64,000 nt of DNA from Actinoplanes missouriensis 431 (GCF_000284295.1 NC_017093.1:1922001-1986000); one strand, 5' to 3'; shown: positions 16,790 to 28,623, counted from the stretch's first letter. Made by a program: numbers and translations. Notes: a model not told the origin generated them from the sequence alone.

Positions 16790-17904
16790 GACGTGCTCCT
16801 CGCGGGTCTGGTCGGTGGTGGTTCGGGGCTTGGCTTCGTCTCACTGGAGAGAAGGACGTTCACCCAGCGGGTGTCCGGGTCGATGTCGACGAGCAGGCCC
16901 TTCGCCAGCAGGGTCAGAGGGATCGCCAGCAGGGCGCCGAGCCCACCGAGGACCCAGGCCCAGAAGATCAGGGAGAGGAACGAGACAGTGGCGGAGAGCC
17001 CGACCGCGTTGCCGACGATCTTCGGCTGGATCACCGACTGGATGACGAAGTTGATCACGCAGTAGAGCGCGATCACGGTGAGCATCAGCTCCGGGCCGCC
17101 CTGCAGGAGGCCGAGCAGCGCGGGCGGGATGACCCCGATCACGAAGCCGATGTTGGGGATGTAGTTGGTGATGAAGGAGAGCAGGCCCCAGAGCAGCGGC
17201 AGCGGCACTCCGAGCGCCCAGAGCGCGAGCGCGTCGATCACCGCGACGATCAGGCCGAAGACCGTGGACACCCACAGGTAGCGCCGGGTGCCGGTGGAGA
17301 ACGACCGGAACGCGGTGACCACCTGCGGCCGTTCGGCCATGGTGGCCTGGAGCCGGTCCGGGAAGGACACCGCGTCGAGGCACATGAAGAGCAGGCAGGC
17401 GAGCAGGAAGAGCGTGCTGGACAGGGTGCCGGCCAGCCCGCCGAGCAGACTCTCGATCACCTTGACCACGTTGCTCGGGTCGGCGCCGGCCACCGCCTTC
17501 TGCAGCTGGTCGGTGCTGATCCCCAGCCCGCTGAGACCGCTCACCAGGCTCGTGCGGAGATCGGCGAACTGCGACGCGTACTGCGGCATCAGGTCGATCA
17601 GCTGGGCGATCGAGACCGCCAGGGCCGCGCCCAGCGCGATCAGGATCGTGTTGACCGCCACGATCATGGCGAGCACCGCGACCCAGACCGGGGCGCCGTG
17701 CCGGCGCAGCCAGCCGGTGATCGGGCTGACCGTCACGGTCAGCATCAGCGCCAGGAAGACCGGCCCGATCAGGTCGGCGACGCCGCGCATGCCGCCCACC
17801 ACCACGACGAGGCAGGCGGAGCCGAGCAGGACGATGACGCCACGGGGCAGGACCGCCTGAGTCAGCACGGCCCTGCCCGGGCGGGCGTCAGTACCGGACC
17901 TCAC
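16786..17904 (-). CDS. AI-2E family transporter (PerM-like permease)
   Basis: Up to 372 residues and about eight membrane helices. Family landmarks: an N-terminal helix pair, a long soluble/amphipathic part (LIDLMPQYASQFADLRTSLV), the motif FITNYIPNIGFVIGVIPPALL, and C-terminal QSVIQPKIVGNAVGLSATVSF, the PxxxGxxxxLxP-like region of the AI-2E exporter family. The transported solute is unknown; despite the name, many members move other substrates or ions. GTG 17904 overlaps the upstream stop by 17 nt; GTG 17868 is an alternative start that removes the overlap. It is the third gene of the operon. Confidence 0.85.
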   Translation of the reverse strand: MRSGTDARPGRAVLTQAVLPRGVIVLLGSACLVVVVGGMRGVADLIGPVFLALMLTVTVSPITGWLRRHGAPVWVAVLAMIVAVNTILIALGAALAVSIAQLIDLMPQYASQFADLRTSLVSGLSGLGISTDQLQKAVAGADPSNVVKVIESLLGGLAGTLSSTLFLLACLLFMCLDAVSFPDRLQATMAERPQVVTAFRSFSTGTRRYLWVSTVFGLIVAVIDALALWALGVPLPLLWGLLSFITNYIPNIGFVIGVIPPALLGLLQGGPELMLTVIALYCVINFVIQSVIQPKIVGNAVGLSATVSFLSLIFWAWVLGGLGALLAIPLTLLAKGLLVDIDPDTRWVNVLLSSETKPSPEPPPTRPARSTS

Positions 17905-18334
17905 GGCCGTGCACGGTCAGCGCGTAGATGACGAGCACGTCCAGGGCGATCACGATGGTGGACCAGATCGGGTACGCGGGGAGGAACGCCAGGTTCGCCA
18001 GGGCGCTCAGAACCGCGATGATCACACCGACGACGCGGGCCCAGGTCTGTCCGTAGAGGATGCCGAAGCCGGCGCCGAGGGTGACCGCGCCGATGATCAG
18101 GTGGGTCCAGCCCCAGGCGCTGAAGTCCATCGGGATGATCAGACCGGCGTCGGTGGTCACGAAGAAGTCGTCCCGGAAGAGCGCGACGAGCCCCTCCACG
18201 ATCTGGAACCCGCCGAGCATCAACAGCATGACGCCGGCGAACACCACCATGCCGACCCACCCGGTGGACTGGGGGCGCGCGGGGGAGCTGTACGGCGGGT
18301 CGTCGTACGACCGCTTGGATTCTGTGTCGGTCAT
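17888..18334 (-). CDS. DUF7144-type four-helix membrane protein (copy 1 of 4)
   Basis: 148 residues. A polar N-terminus is followed by STGWVGMVVFAGVMLLMLGG, a loop with LFRDDFFVTTDAGLI, the hallmark WGWTHLIIG, a glycine-rich helix, GQTWARVVGVI, then AYPIWSTIVIALDVLVIYAL and a C-terminal HGREVR. The same pattern recurs at 28099-28539, 41296-41709 and 46040-46450. The DUF7144 name is from memory; function unknown. ATG 18334 has a GAGGAG ribosome site and follows the preceding gene by 3 nt. A degenerate regulon box (18396) lies 61 nt upstream, inside that gene. Confidence 0.82.
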   Translation of the reverse strand: MTDTESKRSYDDPPYSSPARPQSTGWVGMVVFAGVMLLMLGGFQIVEGLVALFRDDFFVTTDAGLIIPMDFSAWGWTHLIIGAVTLGAGFGILYGQTWARVVGVIIAVLSALANLAFLPAYPIWSTIVIALDVLVIYALTVHGREVRY

Positions 18335-18337
18335 GCT

Positions 18338-18613
18338 TCATCTCCTCGTCAAAGGTGCGGAGTCTCGATCGTGTGACTCGGGACCCGCGGGCACGCCATC
18401 CGTGGCGAATGAACCGGGCGTGACACGGCTCAGGCAGACCAGGTCGAGGCCGGACCTGTCCAGGCTGGTGAGCAACCGTTCCAGGTCTCGGTCGGTGAGC
18501 CGGCCGCGGATCGTGCTCTGCGCCGGCAGGGTGCGGCAGCGCAGGTCGCCGAAGGCCTTCCGCAACAGCGGGCCCAGAAAGCCGCGTACCCGGATCTCGT
18601 AATGCTCAGCCAT
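18338..18613 (-). CDS. Small conserved protein, RVxG family (copy 1 of 2)
   Basis: 91 residues. Core EHYEIRVRGFLGPLLRKAFG, then LRCRTLPAQSTIRGRLTDRD and LLTSLDRSGLDLVCLSRV. The same spacing of RVxG, a TxLxGxLxD turn and a final LGLxLxxVRR strand is seen in the 80-residue protein at 44560-44802, so I regard both as real genes of one family with a predicted beta-alpha-beta-beta-alpha-beta fold. Function unknown. ATG 18613 has GGAG 6 nt upstream. It is first gene of a five-gene operon driven by the box at 18679-18695. Confidence 0.7.
   Translation of the reverse strand: MAEHYEIRVRGFLGPLLRKAFGDLRCRTLPAQSTIRGRLTDRDLERLLTSLDRSGLDLVCLSRVTPGSFATDGVPAGPESHDRDSAPLTRR
18396..18412 (-). promoter_or_regulatory. 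Regulon box (two mismatches), internal, upstream of DUF7144 gene
   Basis: Read toward the gene it is TCATTC-gccac-GGATGG, with a -10-like CACGAT 23 nt downstream and 61 nt to ATG 18334. It lies in the 3' end of the small gene 18338-18613; a possible internal promoter. Confidence 0.4.
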
Positions 18614-18678
18614 CACCTGCTCCTTCGATGTGCCGGTACCGGATGACCGACGGTGGCCGCAAAGGCGTACCCGATGCC

Positions 18679-18695
18679 TCCCCCGCCGGGGATGA
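18679..18695 (-). promoter_or_regulatory. Regulon box (one mismatch), upstream of the 18613 operon
   Basis: Read toward the gene it is TCATCC-ccggc-GGGGGA. A -10-like CACCGT starts 24 nt downstream; the gap to ATG 18613 is 65 nt. Confidence 0.6.
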
Positions 18696-18751
18696 ACGGC
18701 CCGCGGCGGGCCCGGGGGTGTGAAACGGATCAGTCCGCGGGGCCGGAGAAG

Positions 18752-18768
18752 TCATCCGTCCGGAATGA
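18752..18768 (+). promoter_or_regulatory. Regulon box (one mismatch), upstream of DUF1269 gene 18851
   Basis: TCATCC-gtccg-GAATGA. The gap to ATG 18851 is 82 nt. I could not place a good S-A-N-N-N-T hexamer at the usual distance, so the promoter assignment is weaker here. Confidence 0.5.
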
Positions 18769-18850
18769 GGGAAGCCGATGCGTGCCGTGGCTGACTGGTT
18801 CGCAGACGCCGTGCCGCGCCGCGGCGGCACAGCACGAGAGGAGAAACTCC

Positions 18851-19345
18851 ATGTCAACTCTGGTCGCCATCGGGTACCCCGACGAGACCACGGCGACGGC
18901 GGCGTCGCTGGAAGCCGACCGCCTGTCCAAGGACCTGATCATCCAGCCGGACGCGATCGCCGTGATCATCCGGGACCGCGAGGGCAAGTTCCACGTCACG
19001 ACGAACCATCACGCCGTGGCCGGGGGCACGACCTGGGGCATGTTCTGGGGTCTGCTGTTCGGGATGCTCTTCTTCATCCCGGTTCTCGGCATGGCGATCG
19101 GCGCCGGCCTGGGCGCGCTGACCGGCAAGCTCACCAAGAACGCGATCAGCAAGGAGTTCCAGGACCGGATCCGCGAGGAGCTGCAGCCCGGCACGTCCGC
19201 GCTGTTCCTCGTGGTCGAGGCGGTCACCCCGGACAAGGCGGTCGAGGCGCTGAGCAGGTACGGCGGCACCGTGATCAAGTCGTCGCTGTCCAAGGAGGCC
19301 GAGGCCGACCTGCAGGAGGCCCTGCACGGTGGTGCCCAGCAGTAA
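18851..19345 (+). CDS. DUF1269 family membrane protein (paralogue)
   Basis: 164 residues. STLVAIGYPDETTATAASLE opens a small alpha/beta part. TTWGMFWGLLFGMLFFIPVL and GMAIGAGLGALTGKL form the glycine-rich membrane hairpin. ELQPGTSALFLVVEAVTPDK matches the conserved DUF1269 C-terminal motif, as in 16295-16789. The function is unknown. ATG 18851 follows GAGAGGAG. It is monocistronic, ended by a perfect hairpin, and divergent from the five-gene operon, with its own regulon box. Confidence 0.88.
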   Translation: MSTLVAIGYPDETTATAASLEADRLSKDLIIQPDAIAVIIRDREGKFHVTTNHHAVAGGTTWGMFWGLLFGMLFFIPVLGMAIGAGLGALTGKLTKNAISKEFQDRIREELQPGTSALFLVVEAVTPDKAVEALSRYGGTVIKSSLSKEAEADLQEALHGGAQQ

Positions 19346-19360
19346 TCTTCGATCATGGCC

Positions 19361-19390
19361 GGACGCCGCCCGGATGACCGGGCGGCGTCC
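19361..19390 (+). terminator. Hairpin terminator after DUF1269 gene
   Basis: Perfect 13-bp stem GGACGCCGCCCGG / CCGGGCGGCGTCC with an ATGA tetraloop, 15 nt after the stop at 19345 and before the SulP gene. Confidence 0.8.
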
Positions 19391-19409
19391 CTCGTGTCAG
19401 GGAGCGCAC

Positions 19410-21116
19410 ATGGCAGCGGCGGACTGGGTCCCGGGCTTGAAGGCCGTGTCCACCTATCGACCGGCCTGGCTGCCGAAGGACGTGATCGCCGGCATCGTGC
19501 TGACCACGCTGCTGGTCCCGCAGGGCATGGCGTACGCCGAGCTGGCCGGCCTGCCCGCGATCACCGGGCTCTACACCTCGGTCCTCTGCCTGCTCGGCTA
19601 CGCCGTGTTCGGTCCGTCCCGGGTCCTGGTGCTCGGACCGGACTCCTCGCTCGGCCCGATGATCGCCGCGGTGATCCTGCCGATCGTCGCCTCGGACGGC
19701 GACCCGGCCAAGGCGATCGCGCTCGCCTCGATGCTCGGCCTGCTGGTCGGCGTCTTCATGACCGCGGCGGGCGTGCTGAAACTGGGCTTCATCGCCGACC
19801 TGCTGTCGCATCCCACCCAGCTCGGTTACGTCAACGGCCTGGCGCTGACGATCCTGATCGGCCAGTTGCCGAAGCTCTTCGGCTTCTCGGTGGACGGCGA
19901 CGGGCTGATCGAGGAGACCACCGGGTTCATCCGCGGGGTCGCGGCCGGGGAGACGGTGCCCGCGGCCCTCGCGGTCGGCGCCGGTGGGCTGCTGGTGATC
20001 CTGCTGCTGCGGCGCTTCCTGCCGAAGATCCCGGGCATCCTGATCGCGGTGGCCGGCGGGATCCTGGCGGTCGTCGTCCTGGGCCTCACCGACGACGGCG
20101 TCGACGTGGTCGGACCGCTGCCGCAGGGTTTCCCGCCGTTCACCGTCCCGACCGTGTCCTGGTCGGATCTGGGCCTGCTCGCGGCCGGCGCGCTCGGCAT
20201 CACGCTGGTCTCGGTGACCGACACCATCTCCACGGCGTCGGCGTTCGCCGAGCGCACCGGCCAGGAGGTGCGGGGCAACCAGGAGATGATCGGTATCGGC
20301 ACGGCGAACCTGGCGGCCGGCCTCTTCCAGGGCTTTCCGGTCAGCACCAGCGGTTCACGGACCGCGGTGGCGTTCACCGCGGGTGCCCGCAGCCAGCTCA
20401 CCGGCGTGGTCGGCGCGGGGGCGATCACGCTGATGCTGGTGTTCGTTCCGGGCCTGCTGAAGGACCTTCCGCAGCCGATGCTGGCCGCCGTGGTGATCGC
20501 GGCCTCGTTGTCGCTGGCCGACCCGGCCGGGCTGCGCCGGCTGTGGCGGCAGCGGCGCATCGAGTTCGGCCTGGCGGTGGCGGCGTTCCTCGGTGTCGCG
20601 CTGCTCGGTGTGCTGCCCGGCATCGCTGTCGCGGTGGCGCTCTCGGTGCTCAACGTGTTCCGCCGGGTGTGGTGGCCGTACCAGGCGGTGCTGGGCCGGG
20701 CCGAGGGCGTGGACGGGTACCACGACCTGCGCGAGTACCCGGGCGCCGAGCGGATCCCGGGTCTGGTGATGTTCCGCTTCGACGCGCCGCTGATCTTCGC
20801 GAACGCCCGGACGTTCCGTGAGGAGATCCGGCGGCTGGCACACGCCGACCCGGCGCCGCGGTGGATCCTGGTGGCGGCCGAGCCGATCACCGACGTCGAC
20901 ACCACCGCCGCGGACATGCTCGAGGACCTCGACGAAGAACTGAACGCGGCCGGGATCTCCCTGGTCTTCGCGGAGATGAAGAGCCCGGTCCGAACCAAGA
21001 TCGACAGGTACGGGCTGACCCGCACGATCGACCCGGCGCACTTCTACCCGACGATCGAGGAGGCGGTGGCGGCGTACCGCATGATTTCATCCCTCCCGGA
21101 GGAACCCGCGACCTAG
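19410..21116 (+). CDS. SulP family anion transporter with STAS domain
   Basis: 568 residues. The membrane part has the SulP signature GIVLTTLLVPQGMAYAELAG and continues with GPSRVLVLGPDSSLGPMIAA and FQGFPVSTSGSRTAVAF. A cytoplasmic STAS domain (about 440-560) contains VMFRFDAPLIFANARTFREE and a DxDTTAADMLEDL-like anti-sigma-antagonist loop. Family members carry sulfate, bicarbonate or other anions; the substrate is not determined here. ATG 19410 has AGGGAG 6 nt upstream. No regulon box is seen before it, but the box for the downstream glycosidase lies in its last codons. Confidence 0.92.
   Translation: MAAADWVPGLKAVSTYRPAWLPKDVIAGIVLTTLLVPQGMAYAELAGLPAITGLYTSVLCLLGYAVFGPSRVLVLGPDSSLGPMIAAVILPIVASDGDPAKAIALASMLGLLVGVFMTAAGVLKLGFIADLLSHPTQLGYVNGLALTILIGQLPKLFGFSVDGDGLIEETTGFIRGVAAGETVPAALAVGAGGLLVILLLRRFLPKIPGILIAVAGGILAVVVLGLTDDGVDVVGPLPQGFPPFTVPTVSWSDLGLLAAGALGITLVSVTDTISTASAFAERTGQEVRGNQEMIGIGTANLAAGLFQGFPVSTSGSRTAVAFTAGARSQLTGVVGAGAITLMLVFVPGLLKDLPQPMLAAVVIAASLSLADPAGLRRLWRQRRIEFGLAVAAFLGVALLGVLPGIAVAVALSVLNVFRRVWWPYQAVLGRAEGVDGYHDLREYPGAERIPGLVMFRFDAPLIFANARTFREEIRRLAHADPAPRWILVAAEPITDVDTTAADMLEDLDEELNAAGISLVFAEMKSPVRTKIDRYGLTRTIDPAHFYPTIEEAVAAYRMISSLPEEPAT
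21087..21103 (+). promoter_or_regulatory. Regulon box (one mismatch), upstream of 21138
   Basis: TCATCC-ctccc-GGAGGA, inside the end of the SulP gene. A -10-like GACGGT lies at -12 to -7 of ATG 21138; the gap to the start is 34 nt. Confidence 0.55.
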
Positions 21117-21137
21117 GGCCGGGCCGACGGTGGAGGC

Positions 21138-23809
<2,672 letters not shown>

Positions 23810-23813
<4 letters not shown>

Positions 23814-25279
23814 GCGGGTGGCCGGCCGCACCGGCGATCTACGAGATCGACACGTGGCCCTGGCTGACCGGCCTGGGCCGGCGGCTGGGCCGTCCCGTCA
23901 CGCTCGCCGACGTGCCGGGCGAGATCTGGGACGAGGTGGCCGCGACCGGGCTGGACGCGGTCTGGCTGATGGGCGTCTGGGAGCGCAGCCCGGCCGGCCT
24001 GGCCCTGGCCCACGCGAACGAGAAGCTGCAGGTGGCGTTCCACGAGGCGCTGCCCGACTTCACCCCGGCGGACGTGGTCGGCTCGCCGTACTGCGTGCGC
24101 CGGTACCGGGTGGACGACCGGCTCGGCGGCCCGGACGGGCTGGCCGCGGCGCGGGCCGAGCTGAACCGGCGCGGGCTGCGGCTGGTCCTCGACTACGTGC
24201 CGAACCACACCGCCCCGGACCACCCGGCGACGGTCGAGCATCCGGAGTGGTTCATCCAGGGCACGCCGGAGGACCTCGCGGCCGACCCGGCGGGCTGGTT
24301 CCCGGCCGGCGGGCGGGTGCTCGCGCACGGCCGTGACCCGTACTTCCCGCCCTGGCCGGACGTGGCCCAGCTGAACGCGTTCGATCCGGGCCTGCGGGAG
24401 GCGACCGCGTCGGCGCTGATCGGCATCGGCGAGCAGTGCGACGGCGTCCGCTGCGACATGGCGATGCTGCTCACCAACGAGATCTTCGCGCGGACCTGGG
24501 GGCGGTTCGCGGGCCCGGCGCCGGAGTTGGAGTTCTGGCCGGCGATCGTCGAGCGGGTCCGCGCGGTCAACCCGGACCTGGTGCTGATCGCCGAGGCGTA
24601 CTGGGACATGGAGTGGACGCTGCAGCAGCAGGGGTTCGACTTCTGTTACGACAAGCGGCTCTACGACCGGCTCGTGCACGAGGACGCCGACGCGGTGCGC
24701 AAGCATCTCACGGCCGGGCGGGACTATCAGGACCGGCTGATCCGGTTCCTGGAGAACCACGACGAGCCGCGGGCCGCCACCACCATGCCGGACGGCCGGG
24801 GGCGGGCCGCGGCGATCGCGGTGGCGACGCTGCCGGGGGCGATCCTCTGGCACGACGGGCAGTTCGAGGGCCGCCGGGCGCACCTGCCGGTGTTCCTCGC
24901 CCGGTACCGCGACGAGCCCGCCGATCTTGGCCTGCGGGAGTTCTACCACCGGTTGCTGGAGCTGGCCGCGCCGATCCGTGCCGGTGACTGGCGGCTGCTC
25001 GACTGCCACGGCTGGGCCGACAACCCGACGAGCCGTGACCTGCTGGCCTGGGCGTGGCACGACGGTGACCGCCCGCGGCACATCGTCGTGATCAACTACG
25101 GGGCGAGCAGCGCGCAGGGCCGTGTCGTGCTCCCCTTCCCGGATCTCGCCGGGCAGGCCTGGCGGCTCACCAACCGGCTCGACGGGCGGGTCTTCGAGCG
25201 CGGTGGGGACGAGCTCGCCGCGAGTGGCCTCTTCGTCGATCTGCCGGCGTGGGGAGCGCACGTCCTGACCGTGGAGTAG
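23810..25279 (+). CDS. GH13 alpha-amylase family glycosidase
   Basis: 489 residues. GH13 catalytic regions: LDYVPNHTAPDH (region I), DGVRCDMAML (nucleophile Asp), LIAEAYWDME (acid/base Glu) and FLENHDEPRA (transition-state Asp). The C-terminus is a beta-sandwich. There is no signal peptide, so it acts on intracellular glycans or oligosaccharides such as glycogen fragments. The start overlaps the upstream MGH1-like glycosidase by 4 nt. The pair probably breaks down one storage or compatible-solute glucan; the substrate is unproven. Confidence 0.88.
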
Positions 25280-25303
25280 CTGGCGGGGCACCGAGGGTCA
25301 CGA

Positions 25304-25320
25304 TTATCCGATCCGGACGA
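25304..25320 (+). promoter_or_regulatory. Regulon box (two mismatches), upstream of LuxR gene 25393
   Basis: TTATCC-gatcc-GGACGA, followed by GAGTCT starting 24 nt downstream; 72 nt to GTG 25393. Everted half-sites GGGTGA-GT-TCACCC follow at 25326-25339. Confidence 0.4.
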
Positions 25321-25392
25321 TGCGCGGGTGAGTTCACCCGGACGAGTCTGTATCCGGAGATCGAATGGGGTCGGCTCTCGGAGGTACAAGAC

Positions 25393-28062
25393 GTGTCCAC
25401 TGAACTGATCGAAAACCTGCACGGGGTGCCGGGTCTCGACGCGGACAATTCCTTGCTGGACTCCACGTTCGCGGTGCCGGCGGCACCGCCTTTCATGGTC
25501 GCGCGTCCCGCTCTGCTGGCCCGGGTCACCGAGGGGGTGCAGGGCCCGGTCACGCTCGTCACCGGGCTGGCCGGCAGCGGCAAGACGCAGCTGCTGGCCT
25601 CCTGGGTGGACAGCGATCCGGTGGACTGGCCGATCGCCTGGATCAGCGTGGAGGCCGGTGACGAGGACCTTCCGGCGTTCTGGACCTGCGTGATGGAGGG
25701 GTTGCGCCGGGCCGGGGTGGCCGTTCCCGCCGTGCCGGGGGGCACGGCGGGCCGGGCCGCCCTGGGCCGCCTCGCCGCGGCGATCGACGAGCAGCCCACC
25801 CCGGTGGTGCTGATCCTCGACGGCGTCTCCCAGCTGCCCGGCCGGGACTGGGCCACCGGTCTGGACTTCCTGCTCGGCCACGCGCGGCAGCTGCGGGTGG
25901 TGCTGGCCGGCCGGTGGGACCCGCCGCTGCCGCTCTACCGGTACCGGCTCGCCGGGCAGCTCCGCGAGCTGCGCACGGCGGACCTGGCGTTCAGCGCCGC
26001 CGAGACCGCCGAGCTGATGGCGTCGCACGGGGTCGAGCTCGGCCCGGCGGAGATCAGCCGGCTGCTGGAGCACACCGAGGGCTGGACCGCGGGGATCCGG
26101 CTCTGCGCCTGCGCGCTGCAGCGCAGCCCGGACGCCAAGCGGATGGTCGACACGATCTCGGGGGACGAGTCGACCATCGCGGAGTACTTCGTCGGCGAGG
26201 TGCTGCGGTCGCAGACACCGGAGGTGCGGCGCTTCCTGCTGGAGACGAGCGTGCTGGACACGTTCACCCCGGAACTCGCGGCCGCGGTCACCGACCGCAC
26301 CGACGCGAGCCGGTTGCTCTCCACGCTCACCAAGGAGAACGCGTTCATCCAGCCGGTCGCCGAGGGGTCGGGGCTGTACCGGTACCACCGGCTCTTCGCC
26401 GAGCTGCTGCGCGCGCAGCTGGAGTGGTCCGAGCCGGACGAGGTGCCGGCCCTGCACATCCGGGCGGCGGCCTGGCTCGCCGAGCAGGGCCGCCTGGTGG
26501 AAGCGGTCGGGCACGCGGCGCAGGCCGGCGACTGGGCGTCGGCGGCGGCCATGGTGGTCGAGGACTACGCGGTGGGACGGCTGGTGATCGAGGGCAGCGC
26601 CGGACGGCTCGGCGGGATCTTCGCCACCATGCCGGAGCACGTGGAACTGCCGGAGGCGGTGATGGTCCGGGCCGCGATCGCCTACGGCGACCGGCGGCCG
26701 GACCGGGCGGCGGAGCTTCTGGCGTACGCCGGGAAACTGCTCGCCGTCAACGGCAGCACCTGCGGCGACGGGCTCACCCTGACCGGTTTCCTGGTGCAGG
26801 TCCTGATCCTGACCGGCGGCCCGGAGCCGGAACGGGTCGGCGAGCTGGTCGCGGTCGCCGAGACGTTCCTAGCGGTGGCGCCGCCCGAGCGCCTGGCCCG
26901 TCACCCGGAGCTGCGGGTGCTGCTGAAGGCGGCGGAGGGCACCGCGCTGAACAACCTGGGGTCGGTCGGGCCGGCCGTGGAGGCGCTCTCCGACGTGGCC
27001 GCGAGCATCCTGCCCGGCTGTGAGACGATCCGGATCGACTGTCTCGGGCAGCTGGCGCTCGCCGAGGCGTACCGGGGGCGGCTGGGCCGGGCCGAGACCG
27101 CCGCACGGCAGGCCCTGGAGCTGGCCTCGGAGGCCGGGCTGGACCGCGCGCACCGGCCGGGCGTCGCCGAGGTGGCGCTCGCCTGGGTGGCCCTGGAGCG
27201 CTACGACATCGAGGCCACCGACCGGCATCTGCGGCTGGCCCAGCCGCTCTGCGGTCCGGCCTCGGCCGCGCCCGCGATGCTCGGTTACGCGATCGTCCGG
27301 GCCCGCCGGCTGCACACCCGGGGCGAACTCCGGAGCGCGGTGAACACGCTGCGCGCCGCCGAACAGGCCGTCGACGGCCGGATCGCGCCCCGGTGGCTGA
27401 CCCGGGAGACGCTGCTCGGCCAGGTCCGGCTGCTGATCGCCGGGGGCCACCCGGACCACGCGACGGATCTGCTGGAGCGCTGCCCGGACGGGTCTCTCCC
27501 GGACGTGGCGGTGGTGCGGGCCACCCTCGCGGTGAACCGGGGTGACACCCGGGCCGCGCACGACGTGGCCCGGACCGTCGCCGACGCCGCGGGCGCCCCG
27601 CTCCCGGTGGCCCTCGACGCCTGGCTGCTGCTGGCCGTGCTCGCGGCGCAGGCGGAGGATGCCACCGGCGCCCGGGAGGCGCTGCGGCGGGCGCTGCGGG
27701 TGGCCGGTACGGAGAGCCACCGGCGTCCGGTGCACCAGGCCTGGGGCCAGTTGCGCCGGCTGCTGCGCGACGACGAGCGGCTGGCTGTGCAGCTCGCGGC
27801 GCTGGGCGCGGCGCCGGGTGCGATGCCCGCCGGCACGGCCCCGGCCGCGGCCGCCGAGCCGGTGGTGGTGGAGGCGCTGAGCAAGCGGGAGCTGGACGTG
27901 CTGCGGGGGATGGCCGCCATGCTGCCGACCGAGGAGATCGCGGCGTCGCTCTACGTCTCGGTCAACACCGTGAAGACGCACGTGCGCAGCATCCTGCGCA
28001 AGCTCTCCGCGTCCCGGCGCAACGAGGCGGTGCGCCGGGCCCGGGCGATGAACCTGATCTGA
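25393..28062 (+). CDS. MalT-like LuxR-family ATPase regulator 1
   Basis: 889 residues. It has a STAND-type NTPase with Walker A GLAGSGKTQ (about 58-66) and Walker B VVLILDGVSQL, the winged-helix linker with YRYHRLFAELLRAQLEW, a long TPR-like helical region, and a C-terminal LuxR helix-turn-helix (about 825-889: LSKRELDVLRGMA, VSVNTVKTHVRSILRKL). Family members such as MalT are ATP- and inducer-activated transcription activators. GTG 25393 has GGAGGT 7 nt upstream. It follows the two glycosidase genes. A degenerate regulon box precedes it, so it may be autoregulated or regulate the cluster. Confidence 0.9.
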   Translation: MSTELIENLHGVPGLDADNSLLDSTFAVPAAPPFMVARPALLARVTEGVQGPVTLVTGLAGSGKTQLLASWVDSDPVDWPIAWISVEAGDEDLPAFWTCVMEGLRRAGVAVPAVPGGTAGRAALGRLAAAIDEQPTPVVLILDGVSQLPGRDWATGLDFLLGHARQLRVVLAGRWDPPLPLYRYRLAGQLRELRTADLAFSAAETAELMASHGVELGPAEISRLLEHTEGWTAGIRLCACALQRSPDAKRMVDTISGDESTIAEYFVGEVLRSQTPEVRRFLLETSVLDTFTPELAAAVTDRTDASRLLSTLTKENAFIQPVAEGSGLYRYHRLFAELLRAQLEWSEPDEVPALHIRAAAWLAEQGRLVEAVGHAAQAGDWASAAAMVVEDYAVGRLVIEGSAGRLGGIFATMPEHVELPEAVMVRAAIAYGDRRPDRAAELLAYAGKLLAVNGSTCGDGLTLTGFLVQVLILTGGPEPERVGELVAVAETFLAVAPPERLARHPELRVLLKAAEGTALNNLGSVGPAVEALSDVAASILPGCETIRIDCLGQLALAEAYRGRLGRAETAARQALELASEAGLDRAHRPGVAEVALAWVALERYDIEATDRHLRLAQPLCGPASAAPAMLGYAIVRARRLHTRGELRSAVNTLRAAEQAVDGRIAPRWLTRETLLGQVRLLIAGGHPDHATDLLERCPDGSLPDVAVVRATLAVNRGDTRAAHDVARTVADAAGAPLPVALDAWLLLAVLAAQAEDATGAREALRRALRVAGTESHRRPVHQAWGQLRRLLRDDERLAVQLAALGAAPGAMPAGTAPAAAAEPVVVEALSKRELDVLRGMAAMLPTEEIAASLYVSVNTVKTHVRSILRKLSASRRNEAVRRARAMNLI

Positions 28063-28078
28063 GCCGGCCCTGATCCGG

Positions 28079-28109
28079 GCAAGCCCTGAGCCGATCACTC
28101 AGGGCTTGC
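28079..28109. terminator. Hairpin terminator between convergent genes
   Basis: GCAAGCCCTGAG and CTCAGGGCTTGC form a perfect 12-bp stem with loop CCGATCA. It serves LuxR 1 on the plus strand and overlaps the stop of the minus-strand DUF7144 gene. Confidence 0.75.
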
Positions 28110-28539
28110 TCCGCACGTCCCGCCCGTGCGCGGCGAGGGCGTAGATGACCAGGACGTCCATGCAGATCAGGATGGAGCACCAGACCGGCGCGGCGGCCAG
28201 GAAGGAGAAGTGGATCAGGGCGCCGATGCCGGCGATGACGATGCCGGTGACCCGGGCCCAGGTCTGTCCGGCCAGGACACCCGCGCCGGTCGCCGTCGTG
28301 ATCAGACCGAAGATCAGATGACCCCAGCCCCAGGTGGTGTAGTCCGGCTGGAAGAGGAGGCCGTCCGCGGAGACCAGGTACACCTCTTCGCGGTACAGGG
28401 CGGTGAAGCCCTCGGCCATCTGGAAGCCGCCCAGGATGAGCATCATGATCCCGGCGAACACCACCAGGCCGATCCAGCCGGTGGTGTCCGGCGCCGCTCC
28501 GGCGCCGGCCGGGCGTTCGGTCGCGTAACTGCTCGACAT
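28099..28539 (-). CDS. DUF7144-type four-helix membrane protein (copy 2 of 4)
   Basis: 146 residues. DTTGWIGLVVFAGIMMLILG, YREEVYLVSADGLLF, WGWGHLIFGLI, GQTWARVTGIVI, VWCSILICMDVLVIYAL and the tail HGRDVR align with the other three copies. It has four membrane helices. The function is unknown. ATG 28539 has AAAGGGG about 8-9 nt upstream. Appears monocistronic. A degenerate regulon box lies 67 nt upstream and a small hairpin (28571-28595, GTCCCACC/GGTGGGAC) sits in the presumed leader. Confidence 0.82.
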   Translation of the reverse strand: MSSSYATERPAGAGAAPDTTGWIGLVVFAGIMMLILGGFQMAEGFTALYREEVYLVSADGLLFQPDYTTWGWGHLIFGLITTATGAGVLAGQTWARVTGIVIAGIGALIHFSFLAAAPVWCSILICMDVLVIYALAAHGRDVRSKP

Positions 28540-28606
28540 CGTGCGATCCCCTTTACTCAGAAGCCGGGTGGTCCCACCAGGAGAGCCGGTGGGACGGGGC
28601 CGCACA

Positions 28607-28623
28607 TCATTCGCAGCGGACGA
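28607..28623 (-). promoter_or_regulatory. Regulon box (two mismatches), upstream of DUF7144 copy 2
   Basis: Read toward the gene it is TCGTCC-gctgc-GAATGA, 67 nt from ATG 28539. No clear S-A-N-N-N-T hexamer at the usual spacing, so this is one of the weaker sites. Confidence 0.4.

Noticed and set aside
19361..19390. GGATGA upstream of the SulP gene as a regulon half-site
   Set aside because: It is part of a perfect 13-bp terminator hairpin and has no matching left half.
25326..25339. GGGTGA-GT-TCACCC palindrome upstream of LuxR 1
   Set aside because: Made of the same half-sites but everted with a 2-bp gap; only one such case, so not counted as a regulon box, although it could be an autoregulatory site.
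28571..28595. Hairpin GTCCCACC/GGTGGGAC as riboswitch or terminator
   Set aside because: Short, no conserved aptamer features and no T-tract; left as an unexplained leader hairpin.
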